DNA of 64,000 bases, from assembly GCF_000222585.1 (NCBI RefSeq), contig NZ_AFWE01000144.1, forward strand, positions 104,530 through 168,529, written 5' to 3'. The translations under genes and the position numbers were made by a program. The notes below the pieces were generated by a model. It was given only the letters and a program-made list of their open reading frames with translations. It had not been told where the DNA came from and did no database searches. The first letter of the stretch is position 1. The number at the start of each line of letters is the position of its first letter. The stretch comes from Vibrio scophthalmi LMG 19158 (GTDB lineage Bacteria; Pseudomonadota; Gammaproteobacteria; Enterobacterales; Vibrionaceae). This document shows, piece after piece, positions 44,157 to 53,484 of the stretch.

Positions 44157-45050
44157 TTAATGAAATCGGTGGCGCATAAAATCGAGGAATGATCGCAAAC
44201 GTTTAGGTTGATAGCGGTCTTTATGAAAAATCGCTGAAAAAGGCACGGAGGCGATTTTCCACTCTGGCATGAGCTCAATGAGTTCGCCACTTTCAATCTC
44301 TTTCTCGCAATACACCTTAGGAACTCGAATAATACCGTTACCCATTTTGGCCGCCTTAATTAAGGCGCGACCATTTTTACAGGTCAGCTTTCCTTTAACG
44401 TGAATCTCAACTGATTTATTGGTGGATTCAGGGTCCACAAAGCTCCACTTGGTGACAGAGCCAGTAAGTGTTCGATGTTGTTGGAGCTGTTTAGGATGGG
44501 TGAGTTCACCGTAATTGGTGACGTATTCAGGGCTTGCGAGTGTCACCATGTCGATATCCATTAAATGCTTGGCGACGAAACCCGCATCTTCCAAATTGCC
44601 CATGCGAAAAGCGATATCAAATTGATCATCAATGAGATCAATCCGATGGCTGGAAAAATCTAAATCTATCGTTACCTGAGGATGGATCGAGAGAAAATCA
44701 GCAATGGCTGCCGCGATCACTTCTTCTCCTAAATAGCCACCAACACAGTTAACGCGCAATAAGCCTTGCACTTGTTCAGTGTCGTCAATCGCGGCAATTA
44801 AGGCTTGATCAATTTGATGTAACGCCGTTTCACATTGACGATAAAAACGTTCACCGGCTTGTGTTAAACGTAAAGTCCGCGTGGTACGTGTGAGAAGTGT
44901 TACTCCCATCTGTTTTTCTAGCGCGGTAATTTGCCGCGAAACATGTGAGCGCGAAACAGCCAAGGCATCGGCTGCTTTGGTGAAATTGCCAAGCTGCGCA
45001 ATAAGTACGAACGAACGGATATCGGCAAGGTTAATTTGATTGAGCATCAT
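44157..45050 (-). CDS. LysR-family regulator
   Basis: This 297-residue LysR-type regulator belongs to the CrgA/AaeR-like group. The N-terminal helix-turn-helix covers residues about 6-65 (FTKAADALAVSRSHVSRQITALEKQMG, then LLTRTTRTLRLTQAGE). The substrate-binding half contains VNCVGGYLG, IDLDFSSHRIDLIDDQFDIAFRMG and LTCKNGRALIKAAKMGNGI. It is divergent from a short-chain dehydrogenase 254 bases away. Regulators of this subgroup often control an adjacent oxidoreductase gene, so that gene is its likely target. The effector is not deducible. Two consecutive ATGs start the frame. Confidence 0.88.
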   Translation of the reverse strand: MMLNQINLADIRSFVLIAQLGNFTKAADALAVSRSHVSRQITALEKQMGVTLLTRTTRTLRLTQAGERFYRQCETALHQIDQALIAAIDDTEQVQGLLRVNCVGGYLGEEVIAAAIADFLSIHPQVTIDLDFSSHRIDLIDDQFDIAFRMGNLEDAGFVAKHLMDIDMVTLASPEYVTNYGELTHPKQLQQHRTLTGSVTKWSFVDPESTNKSVEIHVKGKLTCKNGRALIKAAKMGNGIIRVPKVYCEKEIESGELIELMPEWKIASVPFSAIFHKDRYQPKRLRSFLDFMRHRFH

Positions 45051-45304
45051 ATTGGCCTAAATTTAGTGGTAACGGACGCTTTTAATGGCAAAGCAATAGC
45101 TGCCTATCACTGGGCACATAGCAGCGGTAGGCAGTTCAGCAAGTCTTTCGTTTAATAGCGTTATTCTCTTATTGTTGCACAGAGGCAACAGTGAGTGAAC
45201 TTAAATGCTATATATCAACGATAAAGGCTTTCGTAATATAGCGCCATCAGCAGGGGATAAGCCCTGACTTCTTATTAAAATGGTTTAACTCATTGGAGAA
45301 CAAC

Positions 45305-46024
45305 ATGAAAAAGCTCGTTGTTATTACAGGTGCAAGTTCTGGTATTGGTGAAGCAATCGCACGTCGCATGAGCGATGCTGGCCATCCACTGTTGTTGATT
45401 GCGCGTCGTTTGGAACGCTTAGAGTCTCTTAACCTTCCGAATACTCTGTGTGAAAAAGTCGATGTACTCGATAAAGCTGCATTTGAAGCGGCGATCACTA
45501 AAGCGGAAGCGCAATTTGGTCCTGCAGATTGTATTGTTAATAATGCGGGTGTGATGCTGTTGAGCGAATTAGATGTGCAAGATCCTAATGAATGGAAACG
45601 CATGTTTGATGTGAACGTGATCGGCTTGATGAATGGTATGCAAGCGGTATTGGCACCAATGAAAGCACGTCGTAGCGGCACGATTATTAATATTAGCTCT
45701 GTGGCTGGCCGCAAAACCTTCCCTAATCATGCAGCTTACTGTGGAACCAAGTTTGCAGTACATGCTATCTCTGAAAATGTGCGCGAAGAAGTGGCTAATT
45801 TCGATGTACGTGTTACCACTATCGCTCCAGGAGCGGTTGAGACAGAGCTACTGTCACACACGAGTAATCAACAGATCAAAGATGGTTATGGTGACTGGAA
45901 AGAAGAGATGGGTGGTGTACTCGCGGCTGACGATATTGCCCGTGCTGTTGAGTATGCTTATGCACAGCCGCAAGGCGTGTGTGTACGTGAAGTAGTTATC
46001 GCGCCAACACGTCAACAACCTTAA
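45305..46024 (+). CDS. Short-chain dehydrogenase/reductase
   Basis: This 239-residue classical SDR enzyme has the Rossmann nucleotide loop TGASSGIGEAIARR at the N-terminus and NNAGVM after the fourth strand. The catalytic serine lies in INISSVAG, with Tyr/Lys in YCGTKFAVHAISE. Arginines after the second strand (IARRLERLE) suggest NADP preference. It resembles the YdfG/serine-dehydrogenase-like branch, but substrate assignment is not safe. The ATG at 45305 has GGAGAACAAC upstream; an in-frame TTG at 45293 is rejected. It is followed by a strong terminator and faces the divergent LysR gene. Confidence 0.9.
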   Translation: MKKLVVITGASSGIGEAIARRMSDAGHPLLLIARRLERLESLNLPNTLCEKVDVLDKAAFEAAITKAEAQFGPADCIVNNAGVMLLSELDVQDPNEWKRMFDVNVIGLMNGMQAVLAPMKARRSGTIINISSVAGRKTFPNHAAYCGTKFAVHAISENVREEVANFDVRVTTIAPGAVETELLSHTSNQQIKDGYGDWKEEMGGVLAADDIARAVEYAYAQPQGVCVREVVIAPTRQQP

Positions 46025-46058
46025 TCGATCGCTCTAGTTAATGAGAGATCTAAAATTG

Positions 46059-46085
46059 AGCCCCTCAATATGAGGGGCTTTTTTG
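46059..46085 (+). terminator. Terminator after the SDR gene
   Basis: AGCCCCTCA (46059-46067) and TGAGGGGCT (46071-46079) form a 9-bp stem, followed by TTTTTTG. Confidence 0.9.
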
Positions 46086-46539
46086 TTTGTGAGTAATTAG
46101 TGACTAAATCTAAATAATTATACATTTATAGGATTTATATACTTTGGTTTTATTTTCGTTTTTATCAGCCAATTCTAGCTGACTTTAAAGAAATGACGGT
46201 GATTGATGAATGCCTTGTAAGCCTGATGTTAATACCTGTCGGGCTTTGGTTGTGGTTTGTGCGAAAAATCTCAACAAAACAGGTGATTTTAGAGCCTCAA
46301 GCTGTAACTCTGGTGTAAGTCGGAGTTATATGCCTACTTTTGGGTTTAATGTGGTTGTTTGTTGTGGTCATTAACGAATTGTGAGGAATTATTCAATTTT
46401 TTAATACATTTTTATGGAAAATTACTTTGGGGATTGCTAATGTGTGCCACAACCTTTGTAAGGTTTTAGTTATTTATGCTTGTTTATTGAGCTATTTAAA
46501 ACTAAACCACTATCGTTCAGGTGGGCTTGCAAAGGAGTC
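46086..46539. other. Long upstream region of oppA
   Basis: This region of about 450 bases holds no convincing gene. It is A/T-rich and must contain the opp promoter and leader. A small dyad AACCTT-TGT-AAGGTT lies at 46451-46465. In enterobacteria oppA leaders are targets of small RNAs such as GcvB. I can see no decisive pairing site by eye. Confidence 0.4.
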
Positions 46540-46573
46540 ATGGATGCAATAAAAAAACTTGGAGTTTTTACAC

Positions 46574-48202
46574 ATGTATAAGAATAAAATCACCCAAGCC
46601 CTTCTTCTAGGCGCTGGTCTGGCCGTAGCTGCCACTTCGACTGTTTCAATCGCGGCAGATGTTCCTGCTGGTACTAAACTTGCGCAAGTACAAGAGTTGG
46701 TTCGTGGTAACGGGACTGAAGTTGCAACGATCGACCCACATAAATCTCAAGGTGTACCAGAGTCTCATGTTATTGCTGATTTGCTTGAAGGCCTAGTGGG
46801 TCAAGATGCAAACGGTAATATTATTCCTGGTGTTGCCGATAGTTGGGAAACGGCAGACAACAAGACCTTTACCTTCCACCTACGCAAAGATGCGAAGTGG
46901 TCAAATGGTGATCCAGTAACCGCGCACGATTTTGTCTACAGTTTTCAGCGTTCTGTCGATCCGATGACCGCATCTCCTTACTCTTGGTACATGGAATACA
47001 CCAAGATGAAAAATGCAAAGGATATCATTGCAGGTAAAGCCGATAAGAGCACCTTAGGTGTGAAAGCGCTCGATGACCAAACTTTGGTGGTTGAGTTAGA
47101 CTCGCCAGTACCATACTTCGTAATGATGATGGGGCACACCACAACCAAACCGGTTCACAAAGCAACCGTTGAAAAGTTTGGTGATCAATGGACGAAGCCA
47201 GAAAACTTTGTTGGTAATGGTGCATTTGTCGTTGATAAATGGGTTGTGAATGAGCGTCTAGTTCTTAAGCGTAACGAGCAATACTGGGATAACGATAAGA
47301 CCGTACTGAACCAAGTTACGTTCTTGCCAATTGAAAACCAAGTAACGGAGATGAACCGTTTCTTGTCAGGCGAAATTGATTTTACTAACGAACTGCCGTT
47401 GGAGCATTTCAAACGCCTAAGCAAAGAGCACCCAGAATCAGTTTCTGTCGTGGGTAACCTTTGTACTTACTACTACCTATTTAACACTAAGAAAGCCCCG
47501 TTTGATGACGTTCGCGTTCGTCAGGCAGTTTCTTACACCATCGACCGTAACATCGTTGCGAATGCGATCATGGGACAAGGTCAAAAACCTGCATATTTCC
47601 TAACACCTGAAATCACTGCTGGTTTTGATCCTGAAATGCCAGCATACGGTCAGATGAGTCAACAAGAGCGCAACGCTGAAGCGAAGCGTCTATTGGAAGA
47701 AGCGGGTTACGGAAAAGATAACCCTCTGAAATTCACTCTGCTTTACAACACGTCAGAGAACCACAAAAAAGTGGCGATCGCATTAGGTTCTATGTGGAAA
47801 AAATCACTGGGCCTTAATGTTACGCTTGAAAACCAAGAGTGGAAAACTTACCTATCAACTAAAGATTCAGGCAACTTCGAAATTGCTCGTGCTGGCTGGT
47901 GTGGTGACTACAACGAAGCGTCTTCGTTCCTAACTCTAATGAAGAGTGGTAACACGACCGGTGGTATTCACTACGATAGCAAAGCGTACGACGATTTGAT
48001 GGAACGCGCGATCACCTCAACATCTGAAGAAGAGCGTAAAGCCCTTTATAGTGAAGCTGAGAAGTTGATGGCGAAAGACATGCCTATCGCTCCTATCTAC
48101 CAGTACGTGAAATCACGTCTACTTTCTCCTAAGGTTGGTGGCTTCCCAGCAAACAACCCAGAAGAGAAAATCTACTCGAAAGATCTGTACATCATCGAGT
48201 AA
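46574..48202 (+). CDS. oppA: Oligopeptide-binding protein OppA
   Basis: This 542-residue periplasmic solute-binding protein of the SBP_bac_5 family captures peptides for the Opp ABC transporter. It has a cleavable signal peptide (about 1-27, ending STVSIAA) without a lipobox. The family opening is EVATIDPHKSQGVPESHVIADLLEGLVG; IIPGVADSWETADNKTFTFHLRKDAKWSNGDPVTAHDFVYSFQR follows and is diagnostic of OppA/MppA. I start at the ATG at 46574, with GGAG nine bases upstream; a frame extending to 46559 begins on that site itself. It opens the oppABCDF operon. A strong hairpin lies between oppA and oppB and probably raises oppA expression relative to the rest. Confidence 0.95.
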   Translation: MYKNKITQALLLGAGLAVAATSTVSIAADVPAGTKLAQVQELVRGNGTEVATIDPHKSQGVPESHVIADLLEGLVGQDANGNIIPGVADSWETADNKTFTFHLRKDAKWSNGDPVTAHDFVYSFQRSVDPMTASPYSWYMEYTKMKNAKDIIAGKADKSTLGVKALDDQTLVVELDSPVPYFVMMMGHTTTKPVHKATVEKFGDQWTKPENFVGNGAFVVDKWVVNERLVLKRNEQYWDNDKTVLNQVTFLPIENQVTEMNRFLSGEIDFTNELPLEHFKRLSKEHPESVSVVGNLCTYYYLFNTKKAPFDDVRVRQAVSYTIDRNIVANAIMGQGQKPAYFLTPEITAGFDPEMPAYGQMSQQERNAEAKRLLEEAGYGKDNPLKFTLLYNTSENHKKVAIALGSMWKKSLGLNVTLENQEWKTYLSTKDSGNFEIARAGWCGDYNEASSFLTLMKSGNTTGGIHYDSKAYDDLMERAITSTSEEERKALYSEAEKLMAKDMPIAPIYQYVKSRLLSPKVGGFPANNPEEKIYSKDLYIIE

Positions 48203-48232
48203 TTCTTCACCCGATAGAACTATAAAAATAGA

Positions 48233-48267
48233 GCCACTGCATAACGCGTTAAGCGCATGCAGTGGCC
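48233..48267 (+). terminator. Intercistronic hairpin between oppA and oppB
   Basis: GCCACTGCAT (48233-48242) and ATGCAGTGGC (48257-48266) form a perfect 10-bp stem. The loop can add a CGC/GCG pairing. Only CAATTGTACC follows, so it is probably an mRNA-stabilising or attenuating element and not a full stop. Confidence 0.7.
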
Positions 48268-48367
48268 AATTGTACCTTGGTTTATCGAGAGGCTAAGCAG
48301 GATAGCTGCGCCTGTCGCCAGGTACACATTCATACATTTTACTGTCACAGACTGAAAGAGTGAGTTT

Positions 48368-49288
48368 ATGCTTAAATTCATCGCAAAAAGGATATTTGAA
48401 GCGATCCCAACTATGTTGGTGTTGATCACAGTATCTTTCTTTCTCATGCGTTTCGCACCGGGTAACCCATTTTCAAGCGAACGTCCTTTACCACCAGAAG
48501 TCATGGCTAACATTGAAGCGAAATACGGCCTAGATAAGCCGGTCGCTGAGCAATATTTCACCTACCTAACAAACGTTATCCAAGGTGATTTTGGCCCGTC
48601 TTTTAAATACCTTGATTACTCAGTTAACGAGTTGATGGCGGATGCACTGCCTGTCTCGGCGAAAGTGGGGGTGATTGCCTTTATCTTCACCGTCATTCTT
48701 GGTGTCTCGATCGGTACTTTTGCTGCCCTGCGGCAAAATAGCATCGTTGACTACGCCATTATGTCGACGGCGATGCTTGGGGTGGTATTGCCCTCCTTTG
48801 TATTAGCGCCAGCACTGATCTATCTATTTTCACTGCATTGGAAAATATTCCCTGCTGGTGGGTGGCAAGATGGTGGTTTCGAATATCTCGTTCTGCCTGT
48901 TATCGCCATGTCTTTACTTTACGTTGCAACCTTCGCTCGTATTACGCGTGGTTCAATGATTGAAACCTTAAACAGTAACTTTATTCGTACCGCACGTGCG
49001 AAAGGTTTGAGCTACCCGTATATCGTGGTGAAACACGCTCTGAAACCTGCATTGTTACCTGTTGTGTCATACATGGGGCCTGCGTTTGTCGGCATTATCA
49101 CCGGTTCGGTTGTGGTAGAAACCATTTTTGGTCTGCCAGGTATAGGTAAGCTGTTTGTGAATGCTGCCTTCAACCGTGACTATTCGCTAGTAATGGGTGT
49201 CACCATTTTAATTGGTTTCCTCTTTATTTTATTCAACGCCATCGTTGATATTTTACTAGCAATGATCGACCCGAAAATTCGCTACTAG
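48368..49288 (+). CDS. oppB: Oligopeptide ABC transporter permease OppB
   Basis: This 306-residue inner-membrane permease has about six helices. The N-terminus RIFEAIPTMLVLITVSFFLMRFAPGNPF is the classic OppB/DppB opening. The coupling loop that contacts the ATPases is ARITRGSMIETLNSNFIRTARAKGLSY, the EAA motif of peptide permeases. GLPGIGKLFVNAAFNRDYSLVMG follows near the C-terminus. It forms the channel with OppC, whose gene lies nine bases downstream. The ribosome binding site is weak, which fits lower expression than OppA. Confidence 0.95.
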   Translation: MLKFIAKRIFEAIPTMLVLITVSFFLMRFAPGNPFSSERPLPPEVMANIEAKYGLDKPVAEQYFTYLTNVIQGDFGPSFKYLDYSVNELMADALPVSAKVGVIAFIFTVILGVSIGTFAALRQNSIVDYAIMSTAMLGVVLPSFVLAPALIYLFSLHWKIFPAGGWQDGGFEYLVLPVIAMSLLYVATFARITRGSMIETLNSNFIRTARAKGLSYPYIVVKHALKPALLPVVSYMGPAFVGIITGSVVVETIFGLPGIGKLFVNAAFNRDYSLVMGVTILIGFLFILFNAIVDILLAMIDPKIRY

Positions 49289-49297
49289 CAGGGATGT

Positions 49298-50206
49298 ATG
49301 GTTATGTTGACGAAAAAAGAAAACCTTGAAGCGATCGAAAAGTTCTCAGAGAACTTAGAAATTGAAGGTCGCAGTTTATGGCAAGACGCTCGTATCCGCT
49401 TTATGCGTAACAAAGCGGCAATGGTGAGTTTGTTTATTTTAGTGTTGATGACATTGGCAGTAGTCTTTTTGCCAATGTTTTCACCGTATGCCTTTGATGA
49501 TACTGATTGGTATGCGATGCACGTTGGGCCGAATGCTGAACACTGGTTTGGTACCGACAGTTTGGGTCGTGATTTATACGTACGTACGTTAGTGGGTGGT
49601 CGCATCTCCTTGATGGTGGGTGTGATGGGCGCTTTTGTTGCCGTCCTTATTGGTACGCTTTACGGCGCTGCTTCTGGTTTTATTGGCGGTAAAGTGGATC
49701 GCATCATGATGCGTATTCTCGAGATTCTATACGCCGTACCATTCATGTTCCTTGTGATTGTTTTGGTCACTTTCTTTGGTCGTAATATCGTGCTGATTTT
49801 CGTTGCGATCGGTGCGATTGCGTGGCTCGACATGGCGCGTATTGTACGTGGTCAAACACTGAGTTTACGTAGCAAAGAGTTTATCGAAGCGGCGCATGTG
49901 TGTGGAGTCAGTAACTGGAAGATCATCACTCGTCATATTGTGCCGAACGTTTTGGGTATTGTAGCGGTTTACTCAACCTTACTTATCCCAAGTATGATTT
50001 TGACGGAATCTTTCCTTTCATTCCTTGGTCTTGGTGTTCAAGAGCCGATGACAAGTTGGGGCGCGCTGCTACAAGAAGGCTCGCAAACGATGGAAATTGC
50101 AATCTGGCAGCTGGCGTTCCCAGCCTCGTTCATGGTTGTGACTCTATTCTGCTTCAACTACGTTGGTGATGGCCTGCGCGATGCGCTGGATCCTAAAGAC
50201 AGATAA
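49298..50206 (+). CDS. oppC: Oligopeptide ABC transporter permease OppC
   Basis: This 302-residue inner-membrane permease has the OppC/DppC N-terminal domain (LWQDARIRFMRNKAAMVSLFIL), the segment WFGTDSLGRDLYVRTLVGGRISLMVG, and the EAA coupling loop IVRGQTLSLRSKEFIEAAHVCG. It pairs with OppB to form the translocation channel. AGGGATGT precedes the ATG at 49298; a second ATG lies two codons later. The gene sits within the opp operon, with 29 bases before oppD. Confidence 0.95.
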   Translation: MVMLTKKENLEAIEKFSENLEIEGRSLWQDARIRFMRNKAAMVSLFILVLMTLAVVFLPMFSPYAFDDTDWYAMHVGPNAEHWFGTDSLGRDLYVRTLVGGRISLMVGVMGAFVAVLIGTLYGAASGFIGGKVDRIMMRILEILYAVPFMFLVIVLVTFFGRNIVLIFVAIGAIAWLDMARIVRGQTLSLRSKEFIEAAHVCGVSNWKIITRHIVPNVLGIVAVYSTLLIPSMILTESFLSFLGLGVQEPMTSWGALLQEGSQTMEIAIWQLAFPASFMVVTLFCFNYVGDGLRDALDPKDR

Positions 50207-50235
50207 TCAATAATAACGATGATAAGGAAGCGAAG

Positions 50236-51207
50236 ATGAGCTTATTAGATGTCAAAGATCTGCGCGTCGAGTTTACCACTCAAGATGGTATTGTAACCGC
50301 AGTTAACGATTTGAATTTTTCACTCAATCAAGGTGAGACCCTTGGTATTGTGGGTGAGTCAGGCTCTGGTAAATCACAAACGGTGTTTGCCATTATGGGT
50401 CTGCTAGCGAAAAACGGCATTATTTCCGGTAGTGCTAAGTTTGAAGGTCGTGAAATTCTTAATTTGCCAGAAAAAGAGCTAAACAAAGTTCGTGCTGAGC
50501 AAATTGCGATGATTTTCCAAGATCCAATGACCTCACTTAACCCATACATGAAAGTCAGTGACCAGCTTATGGAAGTACTGATGCTGCATAAAGGTATGGG
50601 GAAAGCAGAAGCGTTTGAAGAATCAGTACGCATGCTGGAAGCGGTAAAAATCCCTGAAGCGCGTAAACGTATCACCATGTACCCGCACGAGTTTTCAGGC
50701 GGTATGCGCCAACGTGTGATGATTGCAATGGCACTGCTGTGTCGCCCTAAGTTGCTGATTGCCGATGAACCAACCACCGCACTGGATGTGACGGTTCAAG
50801 CGCAAATCATGGATTTGCTTAATGAGCTGAAACAAGAGTTCAACACGGCGATTATCATGATCACGCACGACTTGGGTGTGGTTGCCGGTTCATGTGACAA
50901 AGTACTGGTAATGTATGCTGGCCGTACCATGGAATATGGCTCGGTGGACGATATTTTCTACAACCCAAGCCACCCGTATGCGGAAGGTCTGTTAAGAGCG
51001 ATCCCGCGTTTAGATACGGAAGGTGAAATACTCCCAACCATCCCGGGTAACCCGCCAAACTTACTACGTTTGCCAACTGGCTGCCCGTATCAAGAGCGTT
51101 GTCACCGAGTTACCGAGCGTTGCTCTAAAGAAGCGCCTATCTTGTTGCCATTTGGCGATGATCGTCAGCGCGCGTGTTTTTCTGATTGGGAGGCTTGGAA
51201 CCGATGA
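50236..51207 (+). CDS. oppD: Oligopeptide ABC transporter ATPase OppD
   Basis: This 323-residue cytoplasmic ATPase has Walker A GESGSGKSQ, Q-loop MIFQDPMTSLNPYM, signature FSGGMRQRVMIAMAL, Walker B LLIADEPTTALD and the switch histidine in MITHDLGVVA. The C-terminal oligopeptide-transport extension carries the four-cysteine type pattern CPYQERCHRVTERC, with later cysteines, which in this family can hold an iron-sulfur or metal site. It works as a heterodimer with OppF. The stop overlaps the oppF ATG (ATGA). Confidence 0.96.
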   Translation: MSLLDVKDLRVEFTTQDGIVTAVNDLNFSLNQGETLGIVGESGSGKSQTVFAIMGLLAKNGIISGSAKFEGREILNLPEKELNKVRAEQIAMIFQDPMTSLNPYMKVSDQLMEVLMLHKGMGKAEAFEESVRMLEAVKIPEARKRITMYPHEFSGGMRQRVMIAMALLCRPKLLIADEPTTALDVTVQAQIMDLLNELKQEFNTAIIMITHDLGVVAGSCDKVLVMYAGRTMEYGSVDDIFYNPSHPYAEGLLRAIPRLDTEGEILPTIPGNPPNLLRLPTGCPYQERCHRVTERCSKEAPILLPFGDDRQRACFSDWEAWNR

Positions 51208-52196
51208 GCACAGATAAAAAATTACTACTGGACGTTAGAGATCTTAAAGTTCACTTCAGCATTGCCTCTAAATCGGCATGGCCATGGGCTAAACCTGCCA
51301 GCTTGAAAGCGGTGGATGGCGTCAATGTTCGCCTGTATGAGGGTGAAACCTTAGGCGTTGTGGGTGAGTCCGGCTGTGGTAAATCCACCTTTGCTCGCGC
51401 CATTATCGGCTTGGTTGAAGCGACGGAAGGCGAAGTGGTGTGGCTAGGTCAAGATTTGACTAAAATGCGCAGTGTGCAACGCCGTGAAACGCGCAAAGAA
51501 ATCCAGATGATCTTCCAAGATCCGCTGGCGTCACTCAACCCGCGTATGACCGTTGGCGACATCATTGCTGAGCCACTAGAAACCTTCTACCCAGAGCTTT
51601 CAAAGCAACAGGTCAAAGATAGCGTAAAAGAGATGATGACTAAGGTTGGCCTGCTACCGAACGTGATTAACCGCTATCCGCATGAATTTTCTGGCGGTCA
51701 ATGTCAGCGTATTGGTATCGCACGAGCACTGATCTTAAAACCAAAAATGATCATTTGTGACGAACCGGTATCTGCACTGGACGTTTCAATCCAAGCTCAG
51801 GTAGTTAACCTGCTGAAAGAGTTGCAAAAAGAGCTTGGTTTGTCGCTGGTCTTTATTGCTCATGACTTATCCGTGGTGAAGCATATCTCTGATCGCGTGT
51901 TGGTGATGTATTTGGGTAACGAAGTGGAGTTGGGTGAATCGGACGCGCTATTTGCCGATCCTAAGCATCCTTACACGCGCGCTTTGATGTCGGCTGTACC
52001 AATCCCTGATCCAAAGTTGGAACGCGAGAAGACAATACAAATGCTGGAAGGTGATTTGCCATCGCCAATCAATCCTCCATCTGGCTGTGTGTTCCGCACC
52101 CGTTGTCCACAAGCTACCGAGATTTGTGCGCAGAAAAAGCCACAATTACAAGGTTCAGATGTTCACGCTGTGGCTTGTTTGAACGTCAGCGTTTAG
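51204..52196 (+). CDS. oppF: Oligopeptide ABC transporter ATPase OppF
   Basis: This 330-residue cytoplasmic ATPase is the partner of OppD. It shows Walker [15 protein letters not shown]-loop [14 protein letters not shown], signature [15 protein letters not shown] (the first residue after the glycine pair is Q, then C), Walker [13 protein letters not shown] and switch histidine [10 protein letters not shown]. The C-terminal extension ends with [20 protein letters not shown] start at the ATG at 51204 that overlaps the oppD stop; a frame back to 51186 only re-reads oppD. It is the last gene of the operon, with a terminator 47 bases downstream. Confidence 0.96.
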   Translation: MSTDKKLLLDVRDLKVHFSIASKSAWPWAKPASLKAVDGVNVRLYEGETLGVVGESGCGKSTFARAIIGLVEATEGEVVWLGQDLTKMRSVQRRETRKEIQMIFQDPLASLNPRMTVGDIIAEPLETFYPELSKQQVKDSVKEMMTKVGLLPNVINRYPHEFSGGQCQRIGIARALILKPKMIICDEPVSALDVSIQAQVVNLLKELQKELGLSLVFIAHDLSVVKHISDRVLVMYLGNEVELGESDALFADPKHPYTRALMSAVPIPDPKLEREKTIQMLEGDLPSPINPPSGCVFRTRCPQATEICAQKKPQLQGSDVHAVACLNVSV

Positions 52197-52242
52197 GTGG
52201 TTTGCATTAAATCATTGTGATGATTTCGCCTGTGACAGGCAT

Positions 52243-52276
52243 AAGCGCGGCTTCTTTGTAGGTCGCGCTTTTTTTA
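52243..52276 (+). terminator. Terminator of the opp operon
   Basis: AAGCGCG (52243-52249) and CGCGCTT (52264-52270) form a GC-rich stem, followed by a run of T residues. Confidence 0.8.
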
Positions 52277-52376
52277 TCTGATGATAATGCAAACGTTAAA
52301 TTGGTACTAAAAGCCACTGTTAAATTGTGGTTTTATTATAATTGTGAACTATATCAACAATCTGTATGGCGTGCGC

Positions 52377-52405
52377 TTGATCTCACTCTTAGACTGCTAT
52401 TTAAT
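52377..52405 (+). promoter_or_regulatory. Candidate promoter of the potD-like gene
   Basis: TTGATC (52377-52382) and TTTAAT (52400-52405) are separated by 17 bases, about 50 bases before the coding start. Assigned by eye. Confidence 0.35.
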
Positions 52406-52455
52406 CCGCGGCGCGCAATATCGCGTTATGACACATTGATAGCATGTTAACGTAA

Positions 52456-53484
52456 ATGAAAAATACTCTTGTTGCTTCGGCCCTAGTCGGCCTTCTTTCT
52501 TCTTCTCCTGTTTGGTCCGCTACCACTCTTAATATCTACAACTGGTCTGAGTATCTTCCTCAATCGATCATTGAAGATTTCACAAAAGAAACCGGTATTA
52601 AAGTTAATTACGCTACGTTTGAAAGTAATGAAACCATGTACGCTAAGCTTAAGCTTATCGATGGTGAAGGTTACGATATCGTAGTGCCATCGACCTACTA
52701 TGTATCCAAATTGGCGAACGATGGACTATTGCATCGTATTGATAAATCGAAAATCGACACTTTCGCACAGCTAGATTCAAGCATCATGAATCAAAGCTTT
52801 GATCCACAGAACAACTACTCTTTGCCTTACATGTGGGGCAGTACTGCCATCGGTTATAATTCTGAAGTGATCGACGGTAGTCAACTGACTGGTTGGGCAG
52901 ATTTGTGGAACAGTGAGTACGCAGGCCAACTGCTGCTGACCGATGACGTGCGTGATGTAATGGGCATGGCATTGATCTTAGGCGGTCATAGCGTGAACTC
53001 CCAAGATACCGATGAATTGCAACAAGCGTATGAGCGCTTAACCAGCTTAAAACCTAACGTTATGGTGTTTAACTCCGATGCACCGCACGTGCCACTGATC
53101 ACCGGTGAAGTGAATGTGGGTATGCAGTGGAATGGTACGGCTTACCGCGCCCAGCAAGAAAATCCAGCGATTCGCTTTGTTTACCCACGCGAAGGGGCGA
53201 TTTTCTGGATGGACAACATCGTGATTCCAGAAAAAGCACAGAATAAAGAAGCGGCTTACGCTTTCATTAACTTCTTACTTGAGCCAGAAAATCAGGCGAC
53301 GGTGGTAAAAGAGATCGGTTATGCTGTGCCAAATTTACAGGCGCTGGCACATTTGCCGACAGAAATTCGCGATAGCGAAATCATTTTCCCGCCAGCGGAC
53401 GTTAAACAAAAAGGCCAATTTCTTGGTAGTGTCGGTGACGCAGTAGGATCTTATGAGCGTTACTGGATGGAGCTCAAAAAGTAG
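52456..53484 (+). CDS. PotD-like polyamine-binding periplasmic protein
   Basis: This 342-residue periplasmic binding protein has a signal peptide (1-21, ending VWSA). It belongs to the PotD/PotF family of spermidine/putrescine receptors. Residues that line the polyamine pocket of E. coli PotD have clear counterparts: Trp and Tyr in YNWSEYLP, Ser and Tyr in VPSTYYV, Asp in LTDDVRDVMGMAL, Trp in MQWNGTAYRA, and Trp and Asp in FWMDNIVIP. No potABC genes accompany it, so it may feed a transporter encoded elsewhere or act as a sensor like NspS. Its stop codon overlaps the start of an acetylpolyamine amidohydrolase-like gene, which suggests that acetylated polyamines are its ligands. That last point is inference. 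Confidence 0.88.
   Translation: MKNTLVASALVGLLSSSPVWSATTLNIYNWSEYLPQSIIEDFTKETGIKVNYATFESNETMYAKLKLIDGEGYDIVVPSTYYVSKLANDGLLHRIDKSKIDTFAQLDSSIMNQSFDPQNNYSLPYMWGSTAIGYNSEVIDGSQLTGWADLWNSEYAGQLLLTDDVRDVMGMALILGGHSVNSQDTDELQQAYERLTSLKPNVMVFNSDAPHVPLITGEVNVGMQWNGTAYRAQQENPAIRFVYPREGAIFWMDNIVIPEKAQNKEAAYAFINFLLEPENQATVVKEIGYAVPNLQALAHLPTEIRDSEIIFPPADVKQKGQFLGSVGDAVGSYERYWMELKK

Noticed and set aside
51948-52145. Minus-strand frame inside oppF and many similar antisense frames
   Set aside because: They lie wholly inside well-supported genes, lack ribosome binding sites and show no family features.
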